Below, piece by piece: positions 25,756-35,961 of a stretch of 64,000 nt of DNA. The notes below the pieces were generated by a model. That model searched no databases and was not told where the DNA came from. It saw nothing but the letters and a program-made list of their open reading frames with translations. Origin of the DNA: an uncultured Amaricoccus sp. (GTDB lineage Bacteria; Pseudomonadota; Alphaproteobacteria; Rhodobacterales; Rhodobacteraceae); NCBI RefSeq assembly GCF_937891315.1, contig NZ_CALAGI010000140.1, positions 17,647 to 81,646 on the forward strand, written 5' to 3'. The first letter of the stretch is position 1. Every line of letters begins with the position of its first letter. A program made the position numbers and the translations under genes.

Positions 25756-28716
25756 ATGACCGAACAGTCCCAGAATACGGTCTTTCAGAATTCTTCGTTC
25801 CTGCAGGGCCAGAACGCGCATTATGTCGAGGCCCTCCACGCCCGGTATGCCGAGGATCCGAACTCCGTCGACGCCGCCTGGCAGGAGTTCTTCAAGGGCC
25901 TCGACGACCACGCCAACGACGTGGTGCGCATCGCCCAGGGCCCGAGCTGGGCCCGCGCCGACTGGCCGCCAGCCCCGAACGACGAGGTGACCTCGGCGCT
26001 CGACGGCCAGTGGGGGCCCGATCCCGCGCGCACGGTCGGCGACAAGGTCAAGGCGAAGGCGGCCGAGAAGGGCGTTCAGCTCAGCGAGACCCAGGTTCAG
26101 CAGGCGGTGCTCGACAGCCTGCGCGCGCTGATGATCATCCGCGCCTATCGTATCCGCGGCCATCTGATCGCCGATCTCGATCCGCTGCGCCTCGTCGCGC
26201 CCGAACCTCACCCGGAGCTTAAGCCCGAGACCTACGGTTTCGGCCCGGCCGACATGGACCGGCCGATCTTCCTCGACAATGTGCTCGGGCTGCGTATGGG
26301 GAGCATGCGCCAGATCATCGAGATCCTGAAGCGCACCTACTGCGGCACCTTCGCGCTGCAATACATGCACATCTCCGACCCGGCGCAATCCGCCTGGCTC
26401 AAGGAGCGGATCGAGGGCTATGGCAAGGAGATCAGCTTCACCCGTCAGGGCCGCCGCGCGATCCTGAACAAGCTCGTCGAGGCCGAGGGCTTCGAGAAGT
26501 TCCTGCAGGTGAAATACACCGGCACCAAGCGATTCGGCCTCGACGGCGGCGAGGCGCTGATTCCGGCGATGGAGCAGATCATCAAGCGCGGCGGCGCGCT
26601 CGGGGTCGAGGACATCGTCATCGGCATGCCACACCGCGGTCGCCTCAGCGTGCTCGCCAACGTGATGTCGAAGCCCTACCGGGCGATCTTCAACGAGTTC
26701 CAGGGCGGCAGCTACAAGCCCGAGGAAGTCGAGGGCTCCGGCGACGTGAAGTATCACCTCGGCGCATCGTCCGATCGCGAGTTCGACGGCAATCAGGTGC
26801 ATCTCAGCCTGACCGCGAATCCGAGCCATCTCGAGGCGGTCGATCCGGTGGTGCTCGGCAAGGTGCGCGCCAAGCAGGCCCAGCTCAACGATGTCGAGCG
26901 GACCAAGGTGCTGCCCATCCTGCTGCATGGCGACGCGGCCTTCGCCGGGCAGGGCGTGGTGGCGGAATGTTTCGGTCTCTCGGGCCTCAAGGGGCACCGG
27001 ACCGGCGGCACGATCCATTTCGTCGTGAACAACCAGATCGGCTTCACCACGGCGCCGCAATATTCGCGGTCCTCGCCCTATCCGACCGACATCGCGCTGA
27101 TGGTCGAGGCGCCGATCTTCCATGTGAACGGTGACGATCCCGAAGCGGTGGTGCACGCCGCGAGGCTCGCGACCGAGTTCCGGCAGCGGTTCCACAAGGA
27201 CGTGGTCATCGACATGTTCTGCTATCGCCGCTTCGGTCACAACGAAGGCGACGAGCCGATGTTCACCCAGCCCTTGATGTACAATGCCATCAAGAGCCAC
27301 AAGACCACGCTCCAGCTCTATACCGAGCGGCAGGTGGCGGACGGCCTGATCCCCGAGGGCGAGATCGAGGACATGAAGACCGCCTTTCAGGCGCATCTCA
27401 ATGCCGAGTTCGATGTGGGCAAGGACTATCGCCCGAACAAGGCCGACTGGCTCGATGGCCGCTGGTCAGGCCTCGGCAACCGCGACGGGCGCTACCAGCG
27501 CGGCAAGACGGCGGTCGAGCTTTCGCGCCTGCGCAAGGTCGGCGAGGCATTGACCCGCCTGCCTGCGAGCCTCAAGCCGCATCGCACCGTGCAGCGCATG
27601 CTCGATAGCAAACGGGCGATGATCGAGACCGGCGAGGGAATCGACTGGGCGACCGCCGAGGCGCTGGCCTTTGGCACACTGCTGCTCGAGGGCTATCCGG
27701 TCCGGCTCGCCGGTCAGGATTCGACGCGCGGCACCTTCAGCCAGCGGCATTCGGGGATCATCGATCAGGTGACCGAGGAGCGCTTCCTGCCGCTGAACCA
27801 CATCGACAGCCAGCAGGCGACCTACGAAGTCGTCGATTCGATGCTCTCGGAATACGCCGTGCTCGGCTACGAATACGGCTACAGCCTCGCCGAGCCGAAC
27901 GCGCTCGTGCTCTGGGAAGGCCAGTTCGGCGACTTCGTCAACGGCGCCCAGATCATGATCGACCAGTTCATCTCGTCCGGCGAGTCGAAATGGTTGCGCA
28001 TGTCGGGTCTCGTCATGCTGCTGCCGCACGGTTACGAGGGCCAGGGGCCGGAGCATTCCTCGGCACGGCCGGAGCGGTTCCTGCAGATGTGCGCGGCCGA
28101 CAACTGGATCGTGGCGAATTGCACGACGCCCGCGAACTACTTCCACATCCTGCGCCGCCAGTTGCACCGCAGCTTCCGCAAGCCGCTGATCCTGATGACG
28201 CCGAAGTCGCTGCTGCGCCACAAGGGCGCGGTCTCGAAGCTCGCCGAATTCGCCAAGGGATCGAGTTTCCACCGCGTGCTCTGGGACGACGCCCAACTCG
28301 GCTCCTCGCCGACGAAGCTCGTACCGGACGAGAAGATCAAGCGCGTGGTGCTCTGCTCGGGCAAGGTCTACTATGACCTGCTGGAGGCGCGCGACGCGCG
28401 CGGCATCGACAATGTCTACATCCTGCGCCTCGAACAGTTCTATCCGTTCCCGGCGCTCTCTCTCACCAAGGAACTCGGCCGCTTCAAGAACGCCCAGATT
28501 ACCTGGTGCCAGGAAGAACCGAAGAACCAGGGCGGCTGGAACTTCGTTGAGCCTAACCTCGAATGGGTACTCGGACGGATCGGCGCCAAGCATGGACGGG
28601 CGACCTACGCCGGCCGTCCGGCGGCCGCGTCGCCAGCGACCGGGCTCGCCCGCCAGCATAAGCAGCAGCAGGAAGCGCTGATCGATGAGGCGCTGACCGT
28701 CGGGAAGGAACGCTAA
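25756..28716 (+). CDS. sucA: 2-oxoglutarate dehydrogenase E1 component
   Basis: 986-residue thiamine-diphosphate enzyme decarboxylating 2-oxoglutarate. The N-terminal segment (NTVFQNSSFLQGQNAHYVEALHARY) binds the E2 core. GMPHRGRLSVLANV, the TPP/Mg2+ motif HVNGDDPEAVVHAARLA ... FCYRRFGHNEGDEP, and the C-terminal PHGYEGQGPEHSSARPERFLQ are all present. Length is typical. It is followed by sucB after 5 bp. Confidence 0.98.
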   Translation: MTEQSQNTVFQNSSFLQGQNAHYVEALHARYAEDPNSVDAAWQEFFKGLDDHANDVVRIAQGPSWARADWPPAPNDEVTSALDGQWGPDPARTVGDKVKAKAAEKGVQLSETQVQQAVLDSLRALMIIRAYRIRGHLIADLDPLRLVAPEPHPELKPETYGFGPADMDRPIFLDNVLGLRMGSMRQIIEILKRTYCGTFALQYMHISDPAQSAWLKERIEGYGKEISFTRQGRRAILNKLVEAEGFEKFLQVKYTGTKRFGLDGGEALIPAMEQIIKRGGALGVEDIVIGMPHRGRLSVLANVMSKPYRAIFNEFQGGSYKPEEVEGSGDVKYHLGASSDREFDGNQVHLSLTANPSHLEAVDPVVLGKVRAKQAQLNDVERTKVLPILLHGDAAFAGQGVVAECFGLSGLKGHRTGGTIHFVVNNQIGFTTAPQYSRSSPYPTDIALMVEAPIFHVNGDDPEAVVHAARLATEFRQRFHKDVVIDMFCYRRFGHNEGDEPMFTQPLMYNAIKSHKTTLQLYTERQVADGLIPEGEIEDMKTAFQAHLNAEFDVGKDYRPNKADWLDGRWSGLGNRDGRYQRGKTAVELSRLRKVGEALTRLPASLKPHRTVQRMLDSKRAMIETGEGIDWATAEALAFGTLLLEGYPVRLAGQDSTRGTFSQRHSGIIDQVTEERFLPLNHIDSQQATYEVVDSMLSEYAVLGYEYGYSLAEPNALVLWEGQFGDFVNGAQIMIDQFISSGESKWLRMSGLVMLLPHGYEGQGPEHSSARPERFLQMCAADNWIVANCTTPANYFHILRRQLHRSFRKPLILMTPKSLLRHKGAVSKLAEFAKGSSFHRVLWDDAQLGSSPTKLVPDEKIKRVVLCSGKVYYDLLEARDARGIDNVYILRLEQFYPFPALSLTKELGRFKNAQITWCQEEPKNQGGWNFVEPNLEWVLGRIGAKHGRATYAGRPAAASPATGLARQHKQQQEALIDEALTVGKER

Positions 28717-28721
28717 AAAAA

Positions 28722-30272
28722 ATGGCCGAAATCCGTGTGCCCACGCTGGGCGAAAGCGTGACCGAGGCGACCGTCGCGACCTGGTTCAAGAAACAGGGCG
28801 AGACGGTCGCGGTCGATGAGATGCTCTGCGAGCTCGAGACCGACAAGGTGACCGTGGAGGTGCCTGCGACCGTGGCCGGCGTTCTCTCAGAGATCGTCGC
28901 GCCGGAAGGCGCCACCGTCGCGGTCAATGCCCTGCTCGCGACCATCGGCGAGAAGGCCGACGGCAAGCCCGCGCCCAAGGCCAAAGCGGCCGCTGCGATC
29001 ACCGTCGATGCGCCCGCGCCCGGCCTCGCCGCCTCCGAGACCGCGGAATCGGCGCCCGCCAACGCGCGTTCGGTCGATATCCTCGTTCCGGCGCTGGGTG
29101 AGAGCGTGACCGAGGCGACGGTCTCGACCTGGTTCAAGCAGGTCGGCGACAGCATCGCCCAGGACGAGATGCTGTGCGAGCTCGAAACCGACAAGGTCTC
29201 GGTCGAGGTGCCCTCGCCCGCCGCCGGCGTGCTGAGCGAGATCATCGCCAAGGCCGGCGAGACCGTGGCGGCCGGCGGCAAGCTCGGCGTGATCGCGGGC
29301 GGCGCCGGCGCCAGCGCGCCCAAGGCCGCCGCCGTTTCGGCAGCCGCGGCGGCGCCCGCTCCGGTGGCCAAGCGCGATGTCGAGGACGCGCCCTCGGCCA
29401 AGAAACTGATGGCCGACAAGGGGCTCAGCCCCGATCAGGTCACCGGCACCGGCCGCGACGGGCGGATCATGAAGGAGGACGCGCTCGCCGCGCAGGCGCC
29501 GCGTCCGGCCGCGCCCGCCCCCGTCGCCGAACCGCCGTCGATCCCGCGCTCGGCGGTGGCGGCCGAGGACGCGGCGCGCGAGGAACGGGTGAAGATGACC
29601 CGCCTGCGGCAGACCATCGCCCGCCGGCTGAAGGAAGCGCAGAACTCCGCCGCCATGCTGACCACCTACAACGAGGTGGACATGACGGCGACCATGGGGC
29701 TGCGCAGCGAATACAAGGACCTCTTCGAGAAGAAGCACAAGGTGAAGCTCGGCTTCATGTCCTTCTTCACCAAGGCCTGCTGCCACGCGCTGAAGGAGGT
29801 GCCCGAGGTCAACGCCGAGATCGACGGCACCGAGGTCGTCTACAAGAACTTCGTGCATATGGGCATCGCCGTCGGCACGCCGACCGGACTCGTCGTTCCG
29901 GTGGTGCGCGACGCCGACCAGATGTCCTTCGCCGATATCGAGAAGAAGATCGCCGAGCTCGGCCTCAGGGCCCGCGATGGCAAGCTCTCGATGGCCGAGA
30001 TGCAGGGCGGCACCTTCACCATCTCGAACGGTGGCGTCTATGGCTCGCTGATGTCCTCGCCGATCCTCAACCCGCCGCAGTCGGGCATCCTCGGCATGCA
30101 CAAGGTTCAGGACCGGCCGATGGCCATAAAGGGCCAGGTGGTGATCCGCCCGATGATGTATCTGGCGCTGAGCTACGACCACCGCATCGTCGATGGCAAG
30201 GGCGCGGTCACCTTCCTCGTCCGTGTCAAGGAGGCACTGGAAGACCCCCGCCGTCTGCTGATGGACCTCTGA
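28722..30272 (+). CDS. sucB: 2-oxoglutarate dehydrogenase E2 (dihydrolipoyl succinyltransferase), two lipoyl domains
   Basis: 516-residue core of the complex. It has two lipoyl domains instead of the single one in E. coli, with lipoyl lysines in ELETDKV at about residues 42 and 158. These are joined by Ala/Pro linkers to an E3-binding domain (about 220-255, APSAKKLMADKGL) and the catalytic acyltransferase domain. The latter ends with the active-site His in LSYDHRIVDGKGA. The stop of sucA and the ATG are separated by a run of A; AAGGAA lies about 11 nt upstream. It makes succinyl-CoA for SucCD. Confidence 0.97.
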   Translation: MAEIRVPTLGESVTEATVATWFKKQGETVAVDEMLCELETDKVTVEVPATVAGVLSEIVAPEGATVAVNALLATIGEKADGKPAPKAKAAAAITVDAPAPGLAASETAESAPANARSVDILVPALGESVTEATVSTWFKQVGDSIAQDEMLCELETDKVSVEVPSPAAGVLSEIIAKAGETVAAGGKLGVIAGGAGASAPKAAAVSAAAAAPAPVAKRDVEDAPSAKKLMADKGLSPDQVTGTGRDGRIMKEDALAAQAPRPAAPAPVAEPPSIPRSAVAAEDAAREERVKMTRLRQTIARRLKEAQNSAAMLTTYNEVDMTATMGLRSEYKDLFEKKHKVKLGFMSFFTKACCHALKEVPEVNAEIDGTEVVYKNFVHMGIAVGTPTGLVVPVVRDADQMSFADIEKKIAELGLRARDGKLSMAEMQGGTFTISNGGVYGSLMSSPILNPPQSGILGMHKVQDRPMAIKGQVVIRPMMYLALSYDHRIVDGKGAVTFLVRVKEALEDPRRLLMDL

Positions 30273-30284
30273 AGGTCGGTCACA

Positions 30285-30695
30285 ATGCAGGGATTCGCGA
30301 TGCGGGGATTCGTGGTGCGCGAGGCCGACATGCCGATCGAGGCATGGAACGACCCCGTGCGCGGCGAGGTCCGCTTCCGAACCCTGCTCGGTGGCGTGGC
30401 GGGGCGAAGTCGTGGTCTCGTCCACGGCATCGCCTATCTCGCCCCCGGCAAGATCGAGGGCGCGCATCATCATCCGGCGACCGGCGAGACCATCCATGTC
30501 CTCGCCGGCTCCGGTGCCGCGCGCCTTGACGAGGCCACGTACCCGCTCGCGGCTGGCGACACCGTCTTCGTTCCCGCCGGCACCATCCATGAATGGAGCG
30601 CCGGCGCCGAAGGGATGAAGTTCCTGTACAGCTTCGCCGCGGACAGTTTCGACGCGGTCGATTACGTCTTCGAGGCGGGAGACCCGCCCGCGTGA
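30285..30695 (+). CDS. cupin-domain protein
   Basis: 136-residue single-domain beta-barrel protein. The first cupin motif is GIAYLAPGKIEGAHHHPATGETIHVLAGSG (metal-binding His cluster) and the second is AGDTVFVPAGTIHEWSAG. Substrate and metal are unknown. Two ATGs, 30285 and 30300, begin the two halves of a near-perfect 15-nt duplication, so either could be used. It is located inside the suc operon, 12 bp after sucB, and translationally coupled to the next gene (TGATG). Confidence 0.8.
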   Translation: MQGFAMRGFVVREADMPIEAWNDPVRGEVRFRTLLGGVAGRSRGLVHGIAYLAPGKIEGAHHHPATGETIHVLAGSGAARLDEATYPLAAGDTVFVPAGTIHEWSAGAEGMKFLYSFAADSFDAVDYVFEAGDPPA

Positions 30696-31084
30696 TGACC
30701 CCCGAGCTTACCGTCCTCGCGCTCGCGGCGCTGCTCCAGTTGGGCCAGATCTGTCTGGCCGCGGCGTCGATGAACCGCGACGCCGGGGCGAGCTACAACA
30801 TTGGCCCACGCGACATCGAGGCGACGCTCTCGCCCCTGACCGGGCGCCTGCGGCGGGCCGTCGCGAACCATTTCGAGGCGCTCTGCTTCTTCACCATCGC
30901 CGTCGTCGTCGTCACCCTTTCGGGCTCGGTCAGCGCCCTGACGGCGGGCTGCGCCTGGGTCTATCTCGCGGCCCGCTTCCTCTATGTCCCCGCCTACGCC
31001 CTCGGCTGGACGCCCTGGCGGACGGGGATCTTCGGTATCGGCCTCACGGCCACGCTCGTCATGATCCTCACAGCGCTCTTCTGA
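30695..31084 (+). CDS. MAPEG family membrane protein
   Basis: 129-residue protein with four hydrophobic helices, and the MAPEG-type pattern ANHFEALCFFTIAVVVV ... AARFLYVPAYALGW. MAPEG proteins include glutathione-linked membrane enzymes; bacterial members of this small type are uncharacterised. ATG overlaps the stop of the cupin gene by one base, and it lies 33 bp before lpd, so it is part of the same operon. Confidence 0.82.
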   Translation: MTPELTVLALAALLQLGQICLAAASMNRDAGASYNIGPRDIEATLSPLTGRLRRAVANHFEALCFFTIAVVVVTLSGSVSALTAGCAWVYLAARFLYVPAYALGWTPWRTGIFGIGLTATLVMILTALF

Positions 31085-31117
31085 GCCGGCGAGGGCGCCC
31101 AAGGGAGAAAAAAGAAC

Positions 31118-32506
<1,389 letters not shown>

Positions 32507-32530
32507 CTTCGGGGCGACGACCCACGGCGC

Positions 32531-32564
32531 GCGGCTGTTCCGGGCTGAAACCCGGGACAGCCGC
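32531..32564. terminator. bidirectional hairpin between lpd and the GntR gene
   Basis: 14-bp stem GCGGCTGTTCCGGG/CCCGGGACAGCCGC with one G-U pair on the plus-strand RNA and a 6-nt loop, between two convergent genes. No strong T-run on either side. Confidence 0.7.
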
Positions 32565-32574
32565 GATCGTCCGG

Positions 32575-33231
32575 TCAAGATACCAGCATCCGCAGACCCT
32601 GGGTGACATCCATGCGGATCGCGAGGCGCAGGCCGGGTTCGTCGCCGGAGTGCAGGGCGGAGATGATCTTGCGGTGGTTCGCGCTCGCCTGCCGGCGCTG
32701 CAGCCTTTCGTAGAGGAGGCGCATGGTGGGGCCGGACTGCAGCCAGACCGTTTCGATCAGGCCGAGCATGGCCGGCGCCTGGGCGCGGAGATAGAGCGTG
32801 CGGTGAAACTCGAGGTTCGAGCGGACGTATCCCGAGGCGTCGCCCTTGACGATCATCTCGTCGATCACCGCGTTGATCGCTTGCATACGGTCGATCAGCG
32901 CGACATGGGCGCGGGGCAGCGCGCGCGAGGCAAGCTCCGGCTCAAGCAGGGCGCGCAGGCTCGCCAGCTCCTCGATCCGCTCGTTGGTCAGCTCCGGCGT
33001 CGAAACCCGGCCGGAGGCGGACAGTTTCAGCGCCCCCTCGGCCACCAGCCGTCGCACGGCCTCGCGCGCGGGAGTGGTCGAGACGTCGAATTCCGCTGCG
33101 ATGCCGCGCAGGGTCATGCTGACCCCCGGCGCGACCAGCCCGTGCATCACCCGTGCGCGCAGGCTGCGATAGACACGCTCATGGGCGGGGAGACCTCCGT
33201 CGAGGGTCGATTGGCTGTGGCGCTCGCTCAT
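32575..33231 (-). CDS. GntR/FadR-type transcriptional regulator with FCD domain (AkgR-like)
   Basis: 218-residue DNA-binding protein with a winged helix-turn-helix at about 15-75 (VYRSLRARVMHGL ... DVSTTPAREAVRRLVAEGAL) and an all-helical FCD effector domain at about 85-205 (SLRALLEPELASRAL, SNLEFHRTLY). It lies at the end of the suc operon, and a TGTGATCAC palindrome sits 10-19 bp before its ATG (33231). From memory, Rhodobacter sphaeroides AkgR is a GntR-family activator of TCA-cycle genes encoded near them; orthology is inferred from context, not proven. No clear Shine-Dalgarno is seen. Confidence 0.85.
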   Translation of the reverse strand: MSERHSQSTLDGGLPAHERVYRSLRARVMHGLVAPGVSMTLRGIAAEFDVSTTPAREAVRRLVAEGALKLSASGRVSTPELTNERIEELASLRALLEPELASRALPRAHVALIDRMQAINAVIDEMIVKGDASGYVRSNLEFHRTLYLRAQAPAMLGLIETVWLQSGPTMRLLYERLQRRQASANHRKIISALHSGDEPGLRLAIRMDVTQGLRMLVS

Positions 33232-33240
33232 CGCCGATGG

Positions 33241-33250
33241 TGTGATCACG
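33241..33250. promoter_or_regulatory. TGTGATCACG palindrome at the GntR gene start
   Basis: Nine of ten bases of the motif found before sdhC and sucC, 10-19 bp upstream of the regulator's ATG. This is a position suited to autoregulation by blocking its own promoter. Confidence 0.65.
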
Positions 33251-33265
33251 AACTGGCGGCCGGCG

Positions 33266-33961
33266 TCAAGCCGGATCGCCTCGCGTGAAGTCATGGCGGT
33301 GCAGCGCGACGCCGTACCGTCTCAGCCAGTCGCGCGGACCGTCGCAGTCGGACTTCAGCTGGTGGACGACGGCCCAGAATCGGTCGGAATGGTTCATCTC
33401 TGCCAGATGCGCCACCTCGTGCGCCGCGACATAGTCGAGCACGGCGCAGGGTGCGAGAATCAACCGCCAGGAGAACATGAGGTCGCCCGCCGAGGTGCAG
33501 GAGCCCCAGCGTGACCGCGGATCGCGCAAGGAAATGCGCCCGGGCCGCCGACCGAGCACGGCCGCGTGCCGATGGCTGGCCTCGACCAGCGCCGCCCGCG
33601 CCGCCTCCCGAAGATAGACGGCGACCCGGGGACCGAAATCCGGCGCGGAGCCGGGCACGTGAAGCTCGTCGCCAACGCGGATCAGGCGCGTGCCCGACGA
33701 AGCGCGCAACGTCAGCGCGCCGTCGCCGAAAGGAAGCACCGTGCCATCCCGCACCGTCTCCGGCCTCGGGCGCCGCGCCAGCTGGTTGCGCAGCCAGCCC
33801 TCCTGGTCGGAGAGAAAGGCGCGGGCCGCCGCCAGCGGCACCCCGGAGGGGAGCGTCAGAGTCGTGCCACGCCCGACGCGCAGCACCATGCGCCGGGCCC
33901 GCGGATCGCGGCGCAGCCGCACCTCGATGGCGGGCTCGCCGATCCGGATGGCGCCGGCCAT
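33266..33961 (-). CDS. YgjP/SprT-like M48-type metallopeptidase
   Basis: 231-residue protein of the YgjP (DUF45) family: RDPRSRWGSCTSAGDLMFSWRLILAP followed by the zinc motif HEVAH (about 181-185) and a third His at about 191 in MNHSDRFW. The N-terminal half is the beta-rich region common to YgjP proteins. Substrate is unknown; E. coli YgjP has been reported to act on UTP, so both hydrolase types are possible. It follows phaZ by about 10 bp on the same strand. Confidence 0.88.
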   Translation of the reverse strand: MAGAIRIGEPAIEVRLRRDPRARRMVLRVGRGTTLTLPSGVPLAAARAFLSDQEGWLRNQLARRPRPETVRDGTVLPFGDGALTLRASSGTRLIRVGDELHVPGSAPDFGPRVAVYLREAARAALVEASHRHAAVLGRRPGRISLRDPRSRWGSCTSAGDLMFSWRLILAPCAVLDYVAAHEVAHLAEMNHSDRFWAVVHQLKSDCDGPRDWLRRYGVALHRHDFTRGDPA

Positions 33962-33971
33962 CGGCTTTGGC

Positions 33972-35222
33972 TCAGATGACCGGCCGCCGCTGCGCCGCGA
34001 TGAAGTCGCGCACCCGCGGCTGGATCGTTCCGCGCCAGCGCGACCCGTTGAAGACGCCGTAGTGGCCGACCCCGTCGACCACTACATGCGCCCGACGCTC
34101 GTCCGGCAGGTTGACCATCAGCTCCTGCGCCGCCTCGGTCTGACCGAGGCCGGTGATATCGTCCTTCTCGCCTTCGATGGTCATCAGGCCGATGTCGGTG
34201 ACCGCCGCCGGATTGAGCAGCAAGTCGCGGTAGTGGTAAGCGCCGGTCGCCATCAGCCGCTTCTGGAACACCCGCTCGATGGTCTGCAGGTAGAATTCGG
34301 CACTGAGATCCATCACCGCCATGTATTCGTCATAGAAGCGCCGGTGCGCCTCGGTGCTTTCGCCGTCGCCGCGCACCAGGTTCCGGAACTGGCCGACATG
34401 GGCATCGACATGCCGGTCGAAATTCATCGAGAGAAAACCCGAGAGTTGCAGAAAGCCCGGATAGACCCGGCGCAACGCCCCGGCGTTCGGCCAGGGCACC
34501 CGCACCACGACATTGTTCTCGAACCAGCTGAGCGGATGGCCCTGCGCCAGTTCGTTCGGCTGTTTCGGATTGCGCGCGGTGTCGATCGGCGAGCCCATCA
34601 GCACCACCGAAGCGGGCCGCAGCGGGTTGCCCTCCATCGCCATCGCCGTCGCCGCCGCCATCACCGGGATGCCGGGCTGGCAGACCGCCATGACCGAAAC
34701 CCGCTCGCCACCCTGCGCGAGGAACTCGATCATCGCCTTCACATAGTCGGTATAATCGTCGAGATCGAAACCGCCCATCGCGAGCGGCACGTCGCGCGCA
34801 TCCACCCAGTCGGTGATATAGACGTCATGCTCCGGCAGCATCGCCTTGACCGTGCCGCGCAGCAGCGTCGCATAGTGCCCCGACATCGGCGCGACGATGA
34901 GCAGCCGCGGGTCGTTCCGCTCCTCCGCGACCGCGGACTCGCGACGAAAATGAAGGAGGTTGCAGAACGGGCGTGACCAGACGAATTCCTCGACCACCGG
35001 GGTTTCGACGCCTTCGACCAGCGTGGTCGGCAGTTCGAACGCCGGCTTGCCGTAGCGCCGGGTGGCATGGATGAACATGTCGAGCGCCGCCGAGACGGCG
35101 CGATTGCCATAGGTCTCCGACATCGGGTTGAGTGGATTGTCGACGAGACCCTGCCCCATCCGCGCCACGGCGCGCATGGGCGTGAACGCGGCATGTGTCA
35201 TTTCGTAGGCGTGGTAGAGCAT
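33972..35222 (-). CDS. phaZ: intracellular polyhydroxyalkanoate depolymerase
   Basis: Mobilises stored poly-3-hydroxybutyrate. The 416-residue alpha/beta-hydrolase has the nucleophile Cys in VCQPGIPV (about 181), typical of the intracellular PhaZ class where cysteine replaces serine, plus APMSGHYATLLRGTV and the C-terminal catalytic His in VDGVGHYGVFNGSRWR. ATG 35222 was chosen: it gives the standard MLYHAYEMTHAA start. No phaC or phasin gene is present in the window; a TIGR02300 gene is divergent upstream. Confidence 0.93.
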   Translation of the reverse strand: MLYHAYEMTHAAFTPMRAVARMGQGLVDNPLNPMSETYGNRAVSAALDMFIHATRRYGKPAFELPTTLVEGVETPVVEEFVWSRPFCNLLHFRRESAVAEERNDPRLLIVAPMSGHYATLLRGTVKAMLPEHDVYITDWVDARDVPLAMGGFDLDDYTDYVKAMIEFLAQGGERVSVMAVCQPGIPVMAAATAMAMEGNPLRPASVVLMGSPIDTARNPKQPNELAQGHPLSWFENNVVVRVPWPNAGALRRVYPGFLQLSGFLSMNFDRHVDAHVGQFRNLVRGDGESTEAHRRFYDEYMAVMDLSAEFYLQTIERVFQKRLMATGAYHYRDLLLNPAAVTDIGLMTIEGEKDDITGLGQTEAAQELMVNLPDERRAHVVVDGVGHYGVFNGSRWRGTIQPRVRDFIAAQRRPVI

Positions 35223-35413
35223 GTTACCCCCGTTACCCCCGGCAACTTTATTGCGCGGAATCTTTAGTCCATTTCGGCGCCTCAGCAAGCGGCATTTGCC
35301 CGAACCTTGGGCGATTGTGGCAAATCATTAACAGCAAAGCCTTTGACAAAGGTTAGCGCGCGTGGCAAGCGACGGCCGGATTTGATTCCCCCGTATGACG
35401 ACAAGGATGCCCG
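35223..35413. promoter_or_regulatory. divergent phaZ / TIGR02300 promoter region
   Basis: 191 bp, AT-richer than the flanking genes, with a doubled GTTACCCCC next to phaZ (35224-35239) and a TTGACA at 35343-35348 oriented to the TIGR02300 gene. No good -10 partner is seen. Confidence 0.4.
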
Positions 35414-35737
35414 ATGCCCAAGGATGAATGGGGCGTAAAGCGTATTTGCCCGACCTGCGCCACGCGATTCTACGACCTCCGCACCGACCCGATGACCTGC
35501 CCGAACTGCGGGGCGGTGTTCACCATCGACAGCCTGACGGCCGTGAAGGCCAAGGCGCTGCGCCCGGAGAAGGTGAAGCCGGAACCGGTCGATCTCGAGG
35601 ATCTCCCCGATCTCGAGGCCGACGACGAGGTTATCGACGCCGACGACGACCTGTCCGACGAAATCCTCGAGGACGAGGAGGACAATGTCGATCTCGAGGA
35701 CATCACCGCGGTGGGTCCGGACGAGGAAGAGACCTGA
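35414..35737 (+). CDS. TIGR02300 family protein
   Basis: 107-residue protein widespread in alphaproteobacteria. The N-terminal 35 residues contain a zinc-ribbon-like pair of CxxC motifs (Cys about 12, 15, 29, 32), and the remaining half is very acidic (runs of Asp/Glu). Role unknown; the acidic tail plus zinc ribbon suggests protein or nucleic-acid contacts, but this is inference. A proper hairpin with T-run follows the gene. Confidence 0.92.
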   Translation: MPKDEWGVKRICPTCATRFYDLRTDPMTCPNCGAVFTIDSLTAVKAKALRPEKVKPEPVDLEDLPDLEADDEVIDADDDLSDEILEDEEDNVDLEDITAVGPDEEET

Positions 35738-35754
35738 TCCGGCCGCCCGGGGAG

Positions 35755-35777
35755 GCCCGCCGACGCCGGGCTTTTTT
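35755..35777 (+). terminator. intrinsic terminator after the TIGR02300 gene
   Basis: Stem GCCCG/CGGGC with a 7-nt loop followed directly by TTTTTT (35772-35777). The clearest rho-independent terminator in the window. Confidence 0.85.
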
Positions 35778-35849
35778 GGGCTTGCACCACGCCCACGCGC
35801 CCCCTAAAGACAGGCGCGCGGTTCGACCGCGGCGGTTCCATCCGCGCAG

Positions 35850-35925
<76 letters not shown>

Positions 35926-35961
35926 AACCTTCCGAGCGATCCCTCGGAAAATCTGTGAAGC

